DNA of 64,000 bases from RGIG6165 sp045545175 (GCA_045545175.1 JAZQAK010000007.1:124001-188000); one strand, 5' to 3'. Shown: positions 34,543-42,824, counted from the first letter of the stretch. Notes: generated by a model from the sequence alone, not told the origin. A program made the numbers and translations.

Positions 34543-35424
34543 ATGAAAGACGTATTAGTTATAGTAAACCCCAAAGCAGGTAAAACACAGTCGAAAACGG
34601 CTTTATACGATATAATTTCACCCCTCTGCTCACACGGTATCGACCCCGTCGTACACATAACCTCGTCGCAGAATGATGCGACGAATTATATCACCGAGCA
34701 CGGTGAAAATTTTGACACGGTCATATGCGTGGGCGGTGACGGTACGCTCAACGAAACGATAGCAGGCGTTATGTCGCTTGAAAAGCCGATTCCGATAGGC
34801 TACATCCCGGCAGGCTCGACAAACGACCTTGCTTCAAGCCTCGGTCTGCCCAAAGACATACCTTCGGCGGTAAAGGCAATCATAAACGGTGAGCCGAAGT
34901 ATTTTGACATCGGCAGAATGAACGGCAGGTATTTTTCTTACATAGCGTGCTTCGGTGCATTTACGAAAACATCCTATTCAACACCGCAGAATTTAAAGAA
35001 TTCACTCGGTCACTTTGCATACGTACTTGAAGGTATAAAAAGCCTCGGTGAAATAAAGCCGTATCACGCAAAAATAACGGTTGACGGCACCGAAATTGAG
35101 GGTGATTACCTCTATTGTGCGGTGAGCAATTCGACCTCGGTGGCAGGCATGATAAAGCTTGACAAAGACCTCGTTGATTTTACCGACGGTATCTTTGAAA
35201 TTATGCTTGTAAAAGCGCCAAAGGACATTCTTGAATTCAACAAGATAATAACTTCGCTGACTCTCAACAAATTTGACACGGATATGGTCTCATTCTTTCA
35301 TGGCAAGGACTTTGCCTTTACAGTAAATCACAAGATAGGATGGACGGTTGACGGTGAATATGCAGGCAGTTTCAAGACGGCTGATATCCGCTGTTTACAC
35401 GACACGATACAGATAATAAGATAA
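34543..35424 (+). CDS. Diacylglycerol kinase family lipid kinase
   Basis: 293-residue DgkB/YegS-type kinase. It has the nucleotide-binding VNPKAG start, the catalytic GGDGTLNE loop (about residues 65-72) and PAGSTNDLAS. Members phosphorylate diacylglycerol from lipoteichoic acid turnover, or sphingoid or isoprenoid lipids; DgkB is the best guess in a Gram-positive. AAGGAG is eight bases before the ATG, at the foot of a leader hairpin. A strong terminator follows. Confidence 0.9.
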   Translation: MKDVLVIVNPKAGKTQSKTALYDIISPLCSHGIDPVVHITSSQNDATNYITEHGENFDTVICVGGDGTLNETIAGVMSLEKPIPIGYIPAGSTNDLASSLGLPKDIPSAVKAIINGEPKYFDIGRMNGRYFSYIACFGAFTKTSYSTPQNLKNSLGHFAYVLEGIKSLGEIKPYHAKITVDGTEIEGDYLYCAVSNSTSVAGMIKLDKDLVDFTDGIFEIMLVKAPKDILEFNKIITSLTLNKFDTDMVSFFHGKDFAFTVNHKIGWTVDGEYAGSFKTADIRCLHDTIQIIR

Positions 35425-35425
35425 G

Positions 35426-35454
35426 AAAAAAGCACCCGAAAGGGTGCTTTTTTT
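35426..35454 (+). terminator. Terminator of the lipid kinase gene
   Basis: AAAAAAGCACCC-GAAA-GGGTGCTTTTTTT, a GNRA tetraloop hairpin with a T tract, two bases past the stop codon. Confidence 0.95.
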
Positions 35455-35615
35455 AATTCGGAATTCGGAATTCGGAATGCGGAATTATGGTAGAAACTTC
35501 CTTGGAAGTTTCATTGAATAACGGTTTGTCGTAAACGCCAAACCCTACGACAGAACATATTGTAGGGTGCAGCATTTATGATGCACCGCAAATGGTGCAA
35601 TTCACAAATTGCCCG
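35455..35615. repeat. Module A, hairpin B, and a complete inverted pair of REP-like hairpins
   Basis: Module A (35455-35487) and a GAAACTTCC hairpin (about 35490-35511) are followed by an inverted REP-like pair. The first is a 22-nt hairpin GGTTTG...CAAACC (35523-35544) with CTAC (35545-35548). After 13 bases comes GTAG (35562-35565) with a second 22-nt hairpin GGTGCA...TGCACC (35566-35587). Confidence 0.85.
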
Positions 35616-35616
35616 T

Positions 35617-36129
35617 TTAAAAACTGCTTTTTTTAACTGCAAAATATACCGTCGGCACGAGGATGAGATGAATGACTATCCCCGGCCATGAGGTAATAAA
35701 ATAACTCGTTATCCACACCTTAACCGAATAACTTCCGGGTGCTAAAACGAACGCTTTTACAAGCCCTGCAACCACCCTGCCCGAAAGCATTGCGGTGAGA
35801 AGACCTGCATATACGGCAAGATACTTTTTTTTCGTCCTGACAAGCCTTGGCATAACGCCCGTCACGACACCGTAAACGGCGAGTTCGGCAAGCATAGACG
35901 GAAGATACGCCACAGGCGGCATACCCGTAAGAAAGGTTGATAAAACGGGGCCTGCAATACCGCAGAGCAGGCCGTACAGCGGACCGCAGAGCAGACCGCA
36001 CAAAAGAACGGGAATATGCATCGGAGAGCAGACGTTACCTGCCTCAGGTATAGCATGAAACGCCATCGGCAGCACGACGCACATTGCAACGCAGAGTGCC
36101 GAAATAACGGTTTTTTTCACGTTTGACAT
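35617..36129 (-). CDS. ECF transporter S component
   Basis: 170 residues with five to six membrane helices and the small-residue-rich pattern GNVCSPMHIPVLLCGLLCGP..GLLCGIAGP typical of ECF substrate-binding (S) components. It would work with a shared EcfA/A'/T module encoded elsewhere to import a vitamin or metal. The substrate cannot be told. The frame is open upstream to 36189, but AGGGGGAG about 8 bases before the ATG at 36129 decides the start. I see no riboswitch in the short region shared with the divergent CNNM gene. Confidence 0.82.
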   Translation of the reverse strand: MSNVKKTVISALCVAMCVVLPMAFHAIPEAGNVCSPMHIPVLLCGLLCGPLYGLLCGIAGPVLSTFLTGMPPVAYLPSMLAELAVYGVVTGVMPRLVRTKKKYLAVYAGLLTAMLSGRVVAGLVKAFVLAPGSYSVKVWITSYFITSWPGIVIHLILVPTVYFAVKKSSF

Positions 36130-36262
36130 CTTAAATCTCCCCCTGTTCATACAGACAATTTTAAAATAACTGTAAATAAAAATCAACAATTACGTAATAA
36201 ATTTGACAAACGCAATCTTTTGCTGTAATATATATTCATTTCATTATTTATAGGAGGACATC

Positions 36263-37570
36263 ATGTCAGACGTAGCCCGACAACTTTTGTTGCAGCTAAT
36301 TCTAATTCTACTCAACGCATTCTTTGCGGCAACGGAGATTGCCGTAATATCACTCAACGAAATCAAACTCAGAGCGCGTGCTGAGGACGGGGACAAAAAA
36401 GCCGTCAAAATGCTCAAGATGATTGAAGAGCCGACACGTTTTCTTTCAACCATCCAGATAGGCATAACGCTTGCAGGATTTCTCGGTTCCGCTTTTGCGG
36501 CAGACAATTTTGCAGAGCGACTGACCGGTTTTGTTATGAAATCGTTCGACGTGCCGGCTTCACAGTTCGGTGCGATAAACACGGCGTCGGTCATCGTGAT
36601 AACGCTTGTTCTTTCGTTCTTCACACTCGTACTCGGCGAACTTGTGCCCAAGCGCGTGGCGATGAAGCATAAGGAAAAACTTGCCGAAGCGGTGTGCGGT
36701 GCAGTTTCAGGTCTTGCGCTCGTGTTAAAGCCTGTCATCTGGCTTCTTACGGTTTCTACCAACGGCGTTTTACGCCTGTTCGGTATCGACCCCAACGAGA
36801 AGGAGGAAGCGGTTTCGGAAGAGGACATCGTGCTTATGCTTGATGCAGGCGGTGACGAGGGTACTTTTGACAGCGATGAAATCAGCTACATAAAGAACGT
36901 CTTTAAACTTGACGCACTTACTGCCGAAAGCGTGATGATGCCCCGTGAAAACGTCGTTTTCGTGTCGGCAGACGCCACGCAGGAGGAAATTCTTTCCCTC
37001 ATTGAAAAGGAAAGGTATTCAAGGCTTCCCGTGTATTCGGAGACGACGGACAATATCGTCGGCATACTTCATACGAGGGATTATCTTTTAAATTACAACA
37101 AAGAAGGTTTTTCACTTAAGGATATACTTCTCGAGCCCACGTTCGTGGCTGAGGGTATGCATCTTGACGTGCTTCTGGGCGATATGCAGAAAACGCACAC
37201 TCACATCGTGATCGTTGTAAACGAATACGGCGGTACGGCAGGTATCGTAACGATAGAGGATATTATCGAAGAACTTGTCGGTGAGATATGGGACGAAAGT
37301 GACGAAGCGGTTGAAGACATCAAGAAGACGGGTGAAAACACGTATAAGGTGCTCTGTTCAACCGAAATCACGGCATTTTTCGACTATTTTTCCCTTGAAA
37401 TGCCCGAAGGTCTTGACGTGCTTACGGTAAACGGCTGGCTGACGGAGATGCTCGGAAACATCCCTGCACAGTGTCAGGAAGTCGAGTATGAAAATCTGTC
37501 GATAACGGTCACCAAAGCAAGTGAAACGATGGCAGAAGAAATAACGGTAACAGTAAAAGAAGGACTTTAA
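36263..37570 (+). CDS. CNNM/CorC (hemolysin C)-family membrane protein
   Basis: 435 residues: an N-terminal DUF21 membrane domain with four helices (about 1-190), a CBS pair (about 215-340, with MMPRENVVFV and GIVTIEDIIEELVGEIWDE), and a C-terminal CorC_HlyC domain. The family includes Mg2+/Co2+ efflux proteins; the older 'hemolysin' name is misleading. TAGGAGG is six bases before the ATG. The stop codon lies in the loop of its terminator. Two paralogues lie at 46368 and 47657. Confidence 0.93.
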   Translation: MSDVARQLLLQLILILLNAFFAATEIAVISLNEIKLRARAEDGDKKAVKMLKMIEEPTRFLSTIQIGITLAGFLGSAFAADNFAERLTGFVMKSFDVPASQFGAINTASVIVITLVLSFFTLVLGELVPKRVAMKHKEKLAEAVCGAVSGLALVLKPVIWLLTVSTNGVLRLFGIDPNEKEEAVSEEDIVLMLDAGGDEGTFDSDEISYIKNVFKLDALTAESVMMPRENVVFVSADATQEEILSLIEKERYSRLPVYSETTDNIVGILHTRDYLLNYNKEGFSLKDILLEPTFVAEGMHLDVLLGDMQKTHTHIVIVVNEYGGTAGIVTIEDIIEELVGEIWDESDEAVEDIKKTGENTYKVLCSTEITAFFDYFSLEMPEGLDVLTVNGWLTEMLGNIPAQCQEVEYENLSITVTKASETMAEEITVTVKEGL

Positions 37571-37583
37571 GTCCTTCTTTTTT
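37556..37583 (+). terminator. Terminator overlapping the CNNM gene end
   Basis: AAAGAAGGACTTTAAGTCCTTCTTTTTT; the TAA of the gene is at the centre of the hairpin. Confidence 0.9.
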
Positions 37584-37635
37584 AATGCGGAATTCGTAAT
37601 TATGGAAGAAACTTCTATGGAAGTTTCTTATAAAA
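37584..37635. repeat. Partial module A plus GAAACTTC hairpin
   Basis: TAATGCGGAATTCGTAATTATGG (about 37583-37605) followed by GAAACTTCTATGGAAGTTTC (about 37609-37628). Confidence 0.65.
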
Positions 37636-37742
37636 AGCATTGTTTACGTTATATATTATGTTACACATTCTAACATATACAAGCAGTTCTTATTGAAATA
37701 TAATTTGATAAAAACTGAAAAACAGAATGAGGGACACAGAAT

Positions 37743-38030
37743 ATGAGTATACTTAGAGATTTATATTACGGAGAAATCAAACTGTCAGAAAAATATGTAA
37801 AAAACGGAAGTAAGTATTATAAAATGTCGGAAAAATTATCAGACGATATTGATAATTTTATAAAATTGCTTAACGCTGAAGAATATGAATTTTTTGATAG
37901 AATACTCGACAGTATGCTTCAAATAGGTGGCATTTGTGAAGAAGAATGTTTTACAAAAGGATTTTGCACAGGTGCAAAAATGATGTTGGAAATTTTACAT
38001 TTTAAAAGTGATAATTTCAATGATTTTTGA
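37743..38030 (+). CDS. DUF6809-like small protein
   Basis: 95 residues, acidic and helical, beginning ILRDLYYGEIKLSEKY and ending with CTGAKMMLEIL. This start and the F-x-x-G-x-x-x-G-A-x-x-M-x-E pattern fit the DUF6809 family of unknown function often found in clostridial accessory regions. GAGGG lies about 8 bases before the ATG. The surrounding DNA is AT-richer than the neighbouring genes. The last codon and stop fall within a GATTTTTGAT hairpin (module B). Confidence 0.65.
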   Translation: MSILRDLYYGEIKLSEKYVKNGSKYYKMSEKLSDDIDNFIKLLNAEEYEFFDRILDSMLQIGGICEEECFTKGFCTGAKMMLEILHFKSDNFNDF

Positions 38031-38082
38031 TGAAATCAAAAATCCACCATAATTCCGAATTACGAATTACGCATTCCGAATT
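38018..38082. repeat. Hairpin B plus module A
   Basis: A GATTTTTGAT/ATCAAAAATC hairpin (about 38022-38043) overlaps the end of the DUF6809-like gene. It is followed by CCACCAT and module A (about 38050-38083). Confidence 0.75.
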
Positions 38083-38110
38083 AAAAAAGCACCCTTTGGG
38101 GTGCTTTTTT
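38083..38110. terminator. Bidirectional terminator between the DUF6809-like gene and rnf
   Basis: AAAAAAGCACCC-TTTG-GGGTGCTTTTTT, symmetrical, lying between convergent transcripts and abutting the rnfB stop. Confidence 0.93.
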
Positions 38111-38728
38111 CTATACGTGTTTTATAACGTTTCTGTCGCAGACTTCTATGCATTTACCACACAAATCGCAGAGATTATCGTCAATTATAATTCTTCTGCC
38201 GTTGTAGGAAATCGCCTTTTTTTCGCAGACTTCTATACATTTACCGCAGCCGTTACAGCCCGTTTCACAGTACTTTTCGGTCTTGGAAAAACGCTTGTTA
38301 CTGCAGGCAACGTAGTACGAAAACGACGAGCTCTGCGGTCTTATCAGCCCCTTGGGACAGATTTCAATACACTTCTTGCAGAAGGTGCATTTGAGTGAAT
38401 CAATCACGGGCAGACCCTTTTTCATGGTTATTGCGTTTTCGGGACAAATCTTTTCACAGTCACCGTAGCCGATGCAGGCGTAAGGGCAACTTTTGTCACC
38501 GCCGAAGAGAAGCGAAGCCGACGAGCAGGTAAGTTCCCCCGCATAGTCGAAAGAAACGTCGGTACTCTGCTCGTTACCGCAGCAGGCAAGCACAGCCGTA
38601 AGCCTTTGAGTCGGTGCCGACTGCCCTTTCTTTTCTGCGGGAATCTTGTCTTTTAAGAAGAATACGAAAAGCGCACCGCTTCCTGCAACTGTTATAATTG
38701 CGAGGATTATTTTGAGTGCAATCATCAT
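38111..38728 (-). CDS. rnfB: RnfB-like ferredoxin subunit lacking the N-terminal Fe-S domain
   Basis: 205 residues. One N-terminal membrane helix (about 5-25) is followed directly by the LACCGNE...YAGELTC...CPYACIGYGDCEKICP region. Three more four-cysteine ferredoxin motifs have cysteines 114/117/120/124, 158/161/164/168 and 187/190/193/197. RnfB normally has, between the helix and this region, a [4Fe-4S] domain with a CGxCGxxGC motif (PF04060); that ~60-residue block is missing. It would take electrons from or pass them to ferredoxin at the cytoplasmic face. Last gene of the operon, ATGA overlap with rnfA. Confidence 0.85.
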   Translation of the reverse strand: MMIALKIILAIITVAGSGALFVFFLKDKIPAEKKGQSAPTQRLTAVLACCGNEQSTDVSFDYAGELTCSSASLLFGGDKSCPYACIGYGDCEKICPENAITMKKGLPVIDSLKCTFCKKCIEICPKGLIRPQSSSFSYYVACSNKRFSKTEKYCETGCNGCGKCIEVCEKKAISYNGRRIIIDDNLCDLCGKCIEVCDRNVIKHV

Positions 38729-39282
38729 AACGAAACACCCCCTATAAACGCCATGGAGGCAAGTGACATCAGTGCAAGCACGAGAAGTTTTGAAGGCATA
38801 CCCACGAATGAACGGGGCAGGTCGGCATTACTTATCCTGCTGCAAAGTTTATTGAACATAAGCAGAGCAAGAATGTAACCGACGCCTGCAAAAAAGCCGT
38901 AGAGCACCGCAAAATAGACGGGATAGGTCTTGACGGCGGTGATCACCGCAACACCCAGCAAAGCGTTGTTGAAAATGAGTGCATTTTTGTATTTTTCAAG
39001 GTAAACGCCTGTTTTGGGAATAAATCTGAGTGCCCATACAACCGCAAAAAGAAGCGGTATATAGACGAAAATACGCAAAAACTGTAAATCAAAACGGGCG
39101 AACACAAAAAAGTCAAAAACCCACGCAAACAGCGACAGCACAGTCGATGCAACGACGGTAAATATGCCGAAATGCAGATAGTCGTGACGGTCAAAAAGTG
39201 CCGTTTCCATACCCATTGCCCTCGTACAGAGCAGGTTTTCGGCAATCATTGCCGTTATAACGAGAGAAAGAAGTTGTATCAT
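38725..39282 (-). CDS. rnfA: RnfA-like membrane subunit
   Basis: 185 residues with six membrane helices. The N-terminal MIAENLLCTRAMGM includes the cysteine in helix 1 that in RnfA/NqrE helps bind the intramembrane Fe-S cluster with RnfE. The matching later segment is NNALLGVAVI, where the usual NCAILG cysteine is replaced by Asn-Ala; in RnfA/NqrE this second cysteine also ligates the cluster, so one ligand may be missing. Overlaps rnfE and rnfB by four bases each. Confidence 0.83.
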   Translation of the reverse strand: MIQLLSLVITAMIAENLLCTRAMGMETALFDRHDYLHFGIFTVVASTVLSLFAWVFDFFVFARFDLQFLRIFVYIPLLFAVVWALRFIPKTGVYLEKYKNALIFNNALLGVAVITAVKTYPVYFAVLYGFFAGVGYILALLMFNKLCSRISNADLPRSFVGMPSKLLVLALMSLASMAFIGGVSL

Positions 39283-39869
39283 AATTTACCTCCTTTACCT
39301 CTGATAAAGTTTATGAAGGCAAGCCCGAATGCAAAAACTATCATACCGCCGATAGGAAGCACCATAGCGGGCATTTTAAGATAATCTTTTATAACGGGTA
39401 TGCCAAGTAACGTGCCGAATGCGAGAAGTTCACGCACCGCACCGATTGCAAGACATACGGCAGAAAAGCCGACACAGTTTAAAACCGTGGTCTGTAACGT
39501 GGCGTGAAAAGGCTTTACCGTAAAATCAAACGACCGATCGGAAAGACAGTATATCGCCGTGATAGGCAGATAAAACGCCATTCGCGATGCAAATTCGGGA
39601 TAGAGTGCCATACTCGCGAACTCACCGAGCGAGACGATTGCACAGACCGACAGAGCGTACAGTGCAAGATGCCACTGTTCGTCAACAAAAAGTGAAATAA
39701 GCCACCTCATAAGCAAAGATGCGACAACGGCACAGGTGACGAAAATACCCGTTGCCAGACCGTTGAGAAGCGATATCGTCATGGTTATGACGAGTGTGAA
39801 AAAGCATACGCCCGTCAAAAGCGTATTTCTCATAAACACGTCGCCCGAGGCAAAATTTCTTATTTTCAT
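39279..39869 (-). CDS. rnfE: RnfE-like membrane subunit
   Basis: 196 residues with about six membrane helices. It has the RnfE-type LLNGLATGI near the first helices and IGAVRELLAFGTLLG near the end, a segment conserved in RnfE/NqrD. Sequence in between is divergent: the usual LGLCPLLA and ITNC cysteine regions are not clear, though a Cys-containing CLSDRSFDF and NCVGFSAV are present. It starts directly after the rnfG stop. Call rests on motif plus the C-D-G-E-A-B gene order. Confidence 0.8.
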   Translation of the reverse strand: MKIRNFASGDVFMRNTLLTGVCFFTLVITMTISLLNGLATGIFVTCAVVASLLMRWLISLFVDEQWHLALYALSVCAIVSLGEFASMALYPEFASRMAFYLPITAIYCLSDRSFDFTVKPFHATLQTTVLNCVGFSAVCLAIGAVRELLAFGTLLGIPVIKDYLKMPAMVLPIGGMIVFAFGLAFINFIRGKGGKL

Positions 39870-40436
39870 TTATTCTGCCTCCTTTGCGTAATCATCGTTA
39901 AACGCCTGCGACACGGCGTTGACACCGTCTATAACCGCAAAGCAGGTGTAATGTGCACCACCCACGAGAGAAACGTCCCCCGCAAGCGTAGCCGCACCCT
40001 CAATGCCGTTAAAAGGACCGGTTCTTCCCGTAAACGAGGCAGTAAAAGCATTAAAATCCGTCATATCGCCGTAGGAAACGGGCTCGTCAAGATACGGGAA
40101 ATATATACCGATAACCCTGCCCGTCATATCAAGACCGACGTAGAAATTTATCTGTCCCGAAATGCCGTTTTCGTTGACGTTGTAGAGGTATCCCACTACC
40201 GTTTCATCGGTACTTACGGCGTAAACCGACTCTATTTCATTGTCGTATTTTTTGTGTTCTTCATCAAACGAGGTCGCCGTCGGGAACACGTTTGACAGGG
40301 CGGCAGATATAACCTTATCCTCACCGTATGTCAGCAACGGAATAAGCATACCGCATAAAATACCGAAAGCGACGAGAATTGCCGCACCCCCCGTCAGCAC
40401 ACGGCGAAGGGGTGTTGAGAGGAAAAAGTCTTTCAT
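39870..40436 (-). CDS. rnfG: RnfG-like subunit with altered flavinylation motif
   Basis: 188 residues: an N-terminal membrane helix (about 14-36) and an extracytoplasmic FMN-binding domain with FYVGLDMTGRVIGI. RnfG/NqrC carry FMN on the last Thr of an (S/T)GA(T/S) motif. At the aligned place this protein has GGAH (residues 159-162), followed by YTCFAVIDGVNAV. Covalent FMN at the usual residue therefore looks impossible, unless Thr164 is used. Overlaps rnfD by four bases. Confidence 0.83.
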   Translation of the reverse strand: MKDFFLSTPLRRVLTGGAAILVAFGILCGMLIPLLTYGEDKVISAALSNVFPTATSFDEEHKKYDNEIESVYAVSTDETVVGYLYNVNENGISGQINFYVGLDMTGRVIGIYFPYLDEPVSYGDMTDFNAFTASFTGRTGPFNGIEGAATLAGDVSLVGGAHYTCFAVIDGVNAVSQAFNDDYAKEAE

Positions 40437-41440
40437 TTCGTTTTCCTCCTTTCAGGCAGATAATCCCAAAGTTTTTTCTTTTGGGTAACGCCCTTGTAAG
40501 TTACGGGTAAAAGAGTGTCGATAACGGGCGTCATGAGATTTGCAATGAGCACCGCAAGCACCGCACCCTCCGTATAGGTACCGTAAAAACGGATATAACA
40601 CGTGATAACACCGCATACAACGCCGAAAACCGCCTTGCCCCTTGCGGATTGAGGGGTGGTCACGGGGTCAACCGCCATAAAGAAGGCGGCAAGGAAAAGC
40701 GTACCGCTGAAAAGTTGCGCCAGCATAAATGTAAAGCTAAACGACTTTACAAGTGAAAGCAGAGCAACCGTACCGATAAATGAGGCTGGAATACGCCAAT
40801 CTGATATACGTCTTACAATAAGATATATACCGCCTATAAGAAGCAGGAAGGATGAGGTTTCACCTATATTTCCTGCGGTATTTCCCATAAAAATGTTGAA
40901 AAGGTTCTGCGGTGTCTGACCGCTTGCCTTGAGTTGCGAAAGCGTAGTCGTTACAAGTGTTGCATCTTCGGGAATAATCTGTGAAAAGCCCAAAAGAGGT
41001 GCAATAAACTTAGTCATCGACGCATTGAAAGAAACCATCAGAAAGGACAGTGCCGCCGCCGACGGATTAACGATATTGAGACCTATTCCGCCAAAGCACT
41101 GCTTTACAATCACTATTGCAAAGAAATTTGCCACGGCAACCAGCCATACGGGCACGGTCACGGGCAGACAAAAGGCGATGATAACGCCCGTCACCACACA
41201 CGAGAGGTCGCTTACCGTCGGAAGTTTGCCCATAATCAGCCTTGAAAGATACTCAAAACCGAGTGAAAACGCCACCGAAACAAGCGTTATAAACAATGCC
41301 CTGCGTCCGAAAAAATAGCAGGACGCAACAAACGAAGGCAACAGCGCCACGAGCACGCTGAACATTATCCAGGATGTTGCCTGTGCCGTCTTAAGATGGG
41401 GCGATGCCGACACAAGCAGAAGTTTTTTATCTCTTTTCAT
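40433..41440 (-). CDS. rnfD: RnfD-like membrane flavoprotein subunit
   Basis: 335 residues with about nine to ten membrane helices. Typical RnfD features are SASPHLKTAQATSWIM at the N-terminus, FGGIGLNIVNPSAAALSF, GNTAGNIGETSSFLLLIGG and FFMAVDPVTTPQS. The flavinylation region, usually SGATPL, reads VTTTLSQLK here; a Thr is kept at the aligned position but the Pro is not. It forms the ion-conducting core with RnfA/E. Lies three bases after rnfC. Confidence 0.9.
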   Translation of the reverse strand: MKRDKKLLLVSASPHLKTAQATSWIMFSVLVALLPSFVASCYFFGRRALFITLVSVAFSLGFEYLSRLIMGKLPTVSDLSCVVTGVIIAFCLPVTVPVWLVAVANFFAIVIVKQCFGGIGLNIVNPSAAALSFLMVSFNASMTKFIAPLLGFSQIIPEDATLVTTTLSQLKASGQTPQNLFNIFMGNTAGNIGETSSFLLLIGGIYLIVRRISDWRIPASFIGTVALLSLVKSFSFTFMLAQLFSGTLFLAAFFMAVDPVTTPQSARGKAVFGVVCGVITCYIRFYGTYTEGAVLAVLIANLMTPVIDTLLPVTYKGVTQKKKLWDYLPERRKTK

Positions 41441-41443
41441 AAA

Positions 41444-42631
41444 TTATTCTCCCATAAGCTGAGCACTTTTTAATATGAGGGGCAGGTTAACCCTTGCCGG
41501 ACATATGAACGAACAGCATCCGCAGAGCGTACACGCACCCACGAAAAGCCTTTCAAGTGCCGCCGTATCGTTGAACTTGTAAGCCCTGATTATACTTTTG
41601 GGACTGAGTCCTTCGGGACAGACGGTGTCACACCTGCCGCAGTTTATGCAATGCGACTCGCCTGCATAACGGTGCTGATGGTCAAAAAGCGTCAGCACGC
41701 TTGATACGGTGCGGTCTATGGGCGAACGCATATTGTATATGGCGTCACCGTTCATAACACTGCCCTTTACAACCTTGAGCGGTTCACGTTTAAAGCTCGT
41801 CCCCGCCTTTATAAGAGCTGACACACAAGTGCCGTAGGGCACGGAAAACACGTCGGCACGTCTGGTACAGTCACCGCTTAAAGTGACGAGTTTTTCCGTG
41901 ACGGGACGTCTCGTTTTGAGCACCCTGTAAATGTTACACAGCTCTTCAGTACCTATGACTTCGCAACTCTGCTCCTCAGTCGCGGTGCGTTTTAAAATGT
42001 GGGGCCAGCTCTGCGGATACTTACTGCTTACCGTGAGAAACTGCACCCTCTCATCCTCCATAAACACCTCGGCAAGTTTTGCCGCATATTCGGCAAGGTC
42101 GGGCGTCGTACAGATAACGACTTGTGTATTTTCACCCGTTTTTTCGAGCAATCTGACACCGCCCACAAACTCGTCAAACCTGCATGACAGGACAGCCTGC
42201 ACGTTTACCATATAGGGCTGGTCCTCAACACAGCTGATAAGATAAAGTGCGGGTGCATTTGCTATTTTCTGTGCAGCAGGCAGACCGAAACGGTCAGTCA
42301 CACCGCCGTCACAGAGAAGCGTGACCGCATCCTGAGCCGAAAGTTCGTCACAGAGCGTGTTCTGCATATCGTTTTCAACGGTAATACGAGAACTGCTTAC
42401 CTTTATAACGGTGCCCGACACGGGTGTTGAAAGCGATGCACCGTATTCACTGTCGGAGGGTGCAACAATCTGCCCTGCAAGCACCTTTTCCCCCGCTTCA
42501 ACCGCAGGCGAACATCCCGACGGAACGGAGAGTACAACCGTCTCCCCCGCCTCGAGCGGATTTATTACGGAACCGCTTAAAAATTCACTTTTATTGCCGG
42601 CGTCAACGCCGCCTCTGAACGTTAAAAGCAT
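41444..42631 (-). CDS. rnfC: RnfC-like subunit lacking the glycine-rich nucleotide loop
   Basis: 395 residues. The RnfC N-terminal domain (GGVDAGNKSEF, STPVSGTVIKV) is followed by the middle region, an SLBB-like part, and two ferredoxin motifs: CINCGRCDTVCPEG (Cys 328/331/334/338) and CTLCGCCSFICPAR (367/370/373/377). In NADH-linked RnfC the middle carries a GMGGAGFPT-type FMN/NADH loop and ECEPY; here these read GVTDRFGLPAAQK (110-122) and VEDQPY. NAD(H) binding is thus doubtful. The start is the ATG at 42631 after GAGGT rather than the GTG at 42661. First gene of the operon. Confidence 0.87.
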   Translation of the reverse strand: MLLTFRGGVDAGNKSEFLSGSVINPLEAGETVVLSVPSGCSPAVEAGEKVLAGQIVAPSDSEYGASLSTPVSGTVIKVSSSRITVENDMQNTLCDELSAQDAVTLLCDGGVTDRFGLPAAQKIANAPALYLISCVEDQPYMVNVQAVLSCRFDEFVGGVRLLEKTGENTQVVICTTPDLAEYAAKLAEVFMEDERVQFLTVSSKYPQSWPHILKRTATEEQSCEVIGTEELCNIYRVLKTRRPVTEKLVTLSGDCTRRADVFSVPYGTCVSALIKAGTSFKREPLKVVKGSVMNGDAIYNMRSPIDRTVSSVLTLFDHQHRYAGESHCINCGRCDTVCPEGLSPKSIIRAYKFNDTAALERLFVGACTLCGCCSFICPARVNLPLILKSAQLMGE

Positions 42632-42732
42632 TTTATACCTCAACTTTTCGTAATTTGCCACCCGTTATTATAACATAAATCATCGGCGTTGTAAATGTAG
42701 CATATTTTTCTTAACATAATGTTAAACTTTCC

Positions 42733-42762
42733 TTGACAAAAAGTACAATTAAAATTTATAAT
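42733..42762 (+). promoter_or_regulatory. Sigma-A promoter of rny
   Basis: TTGACA (42733-42738), 18-bp spacer, TATAAT (42757-42762), in an AT-rich gap divergent from rnf. Confidence 0.8.
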
Positions 42763-42824
42763 ATAAGTTAGATTATATGCTTTTAAAGCTTAATCGTAAA
42801 TATCAGAAAAGGAGAAACCAGAAA

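Noticed and set aside
36130..36262. Riboswitch for the ECF S component
   Set aside because: The gap to the divergent gene is about 130 bases, AT-rich, without conserved stems I recognise.
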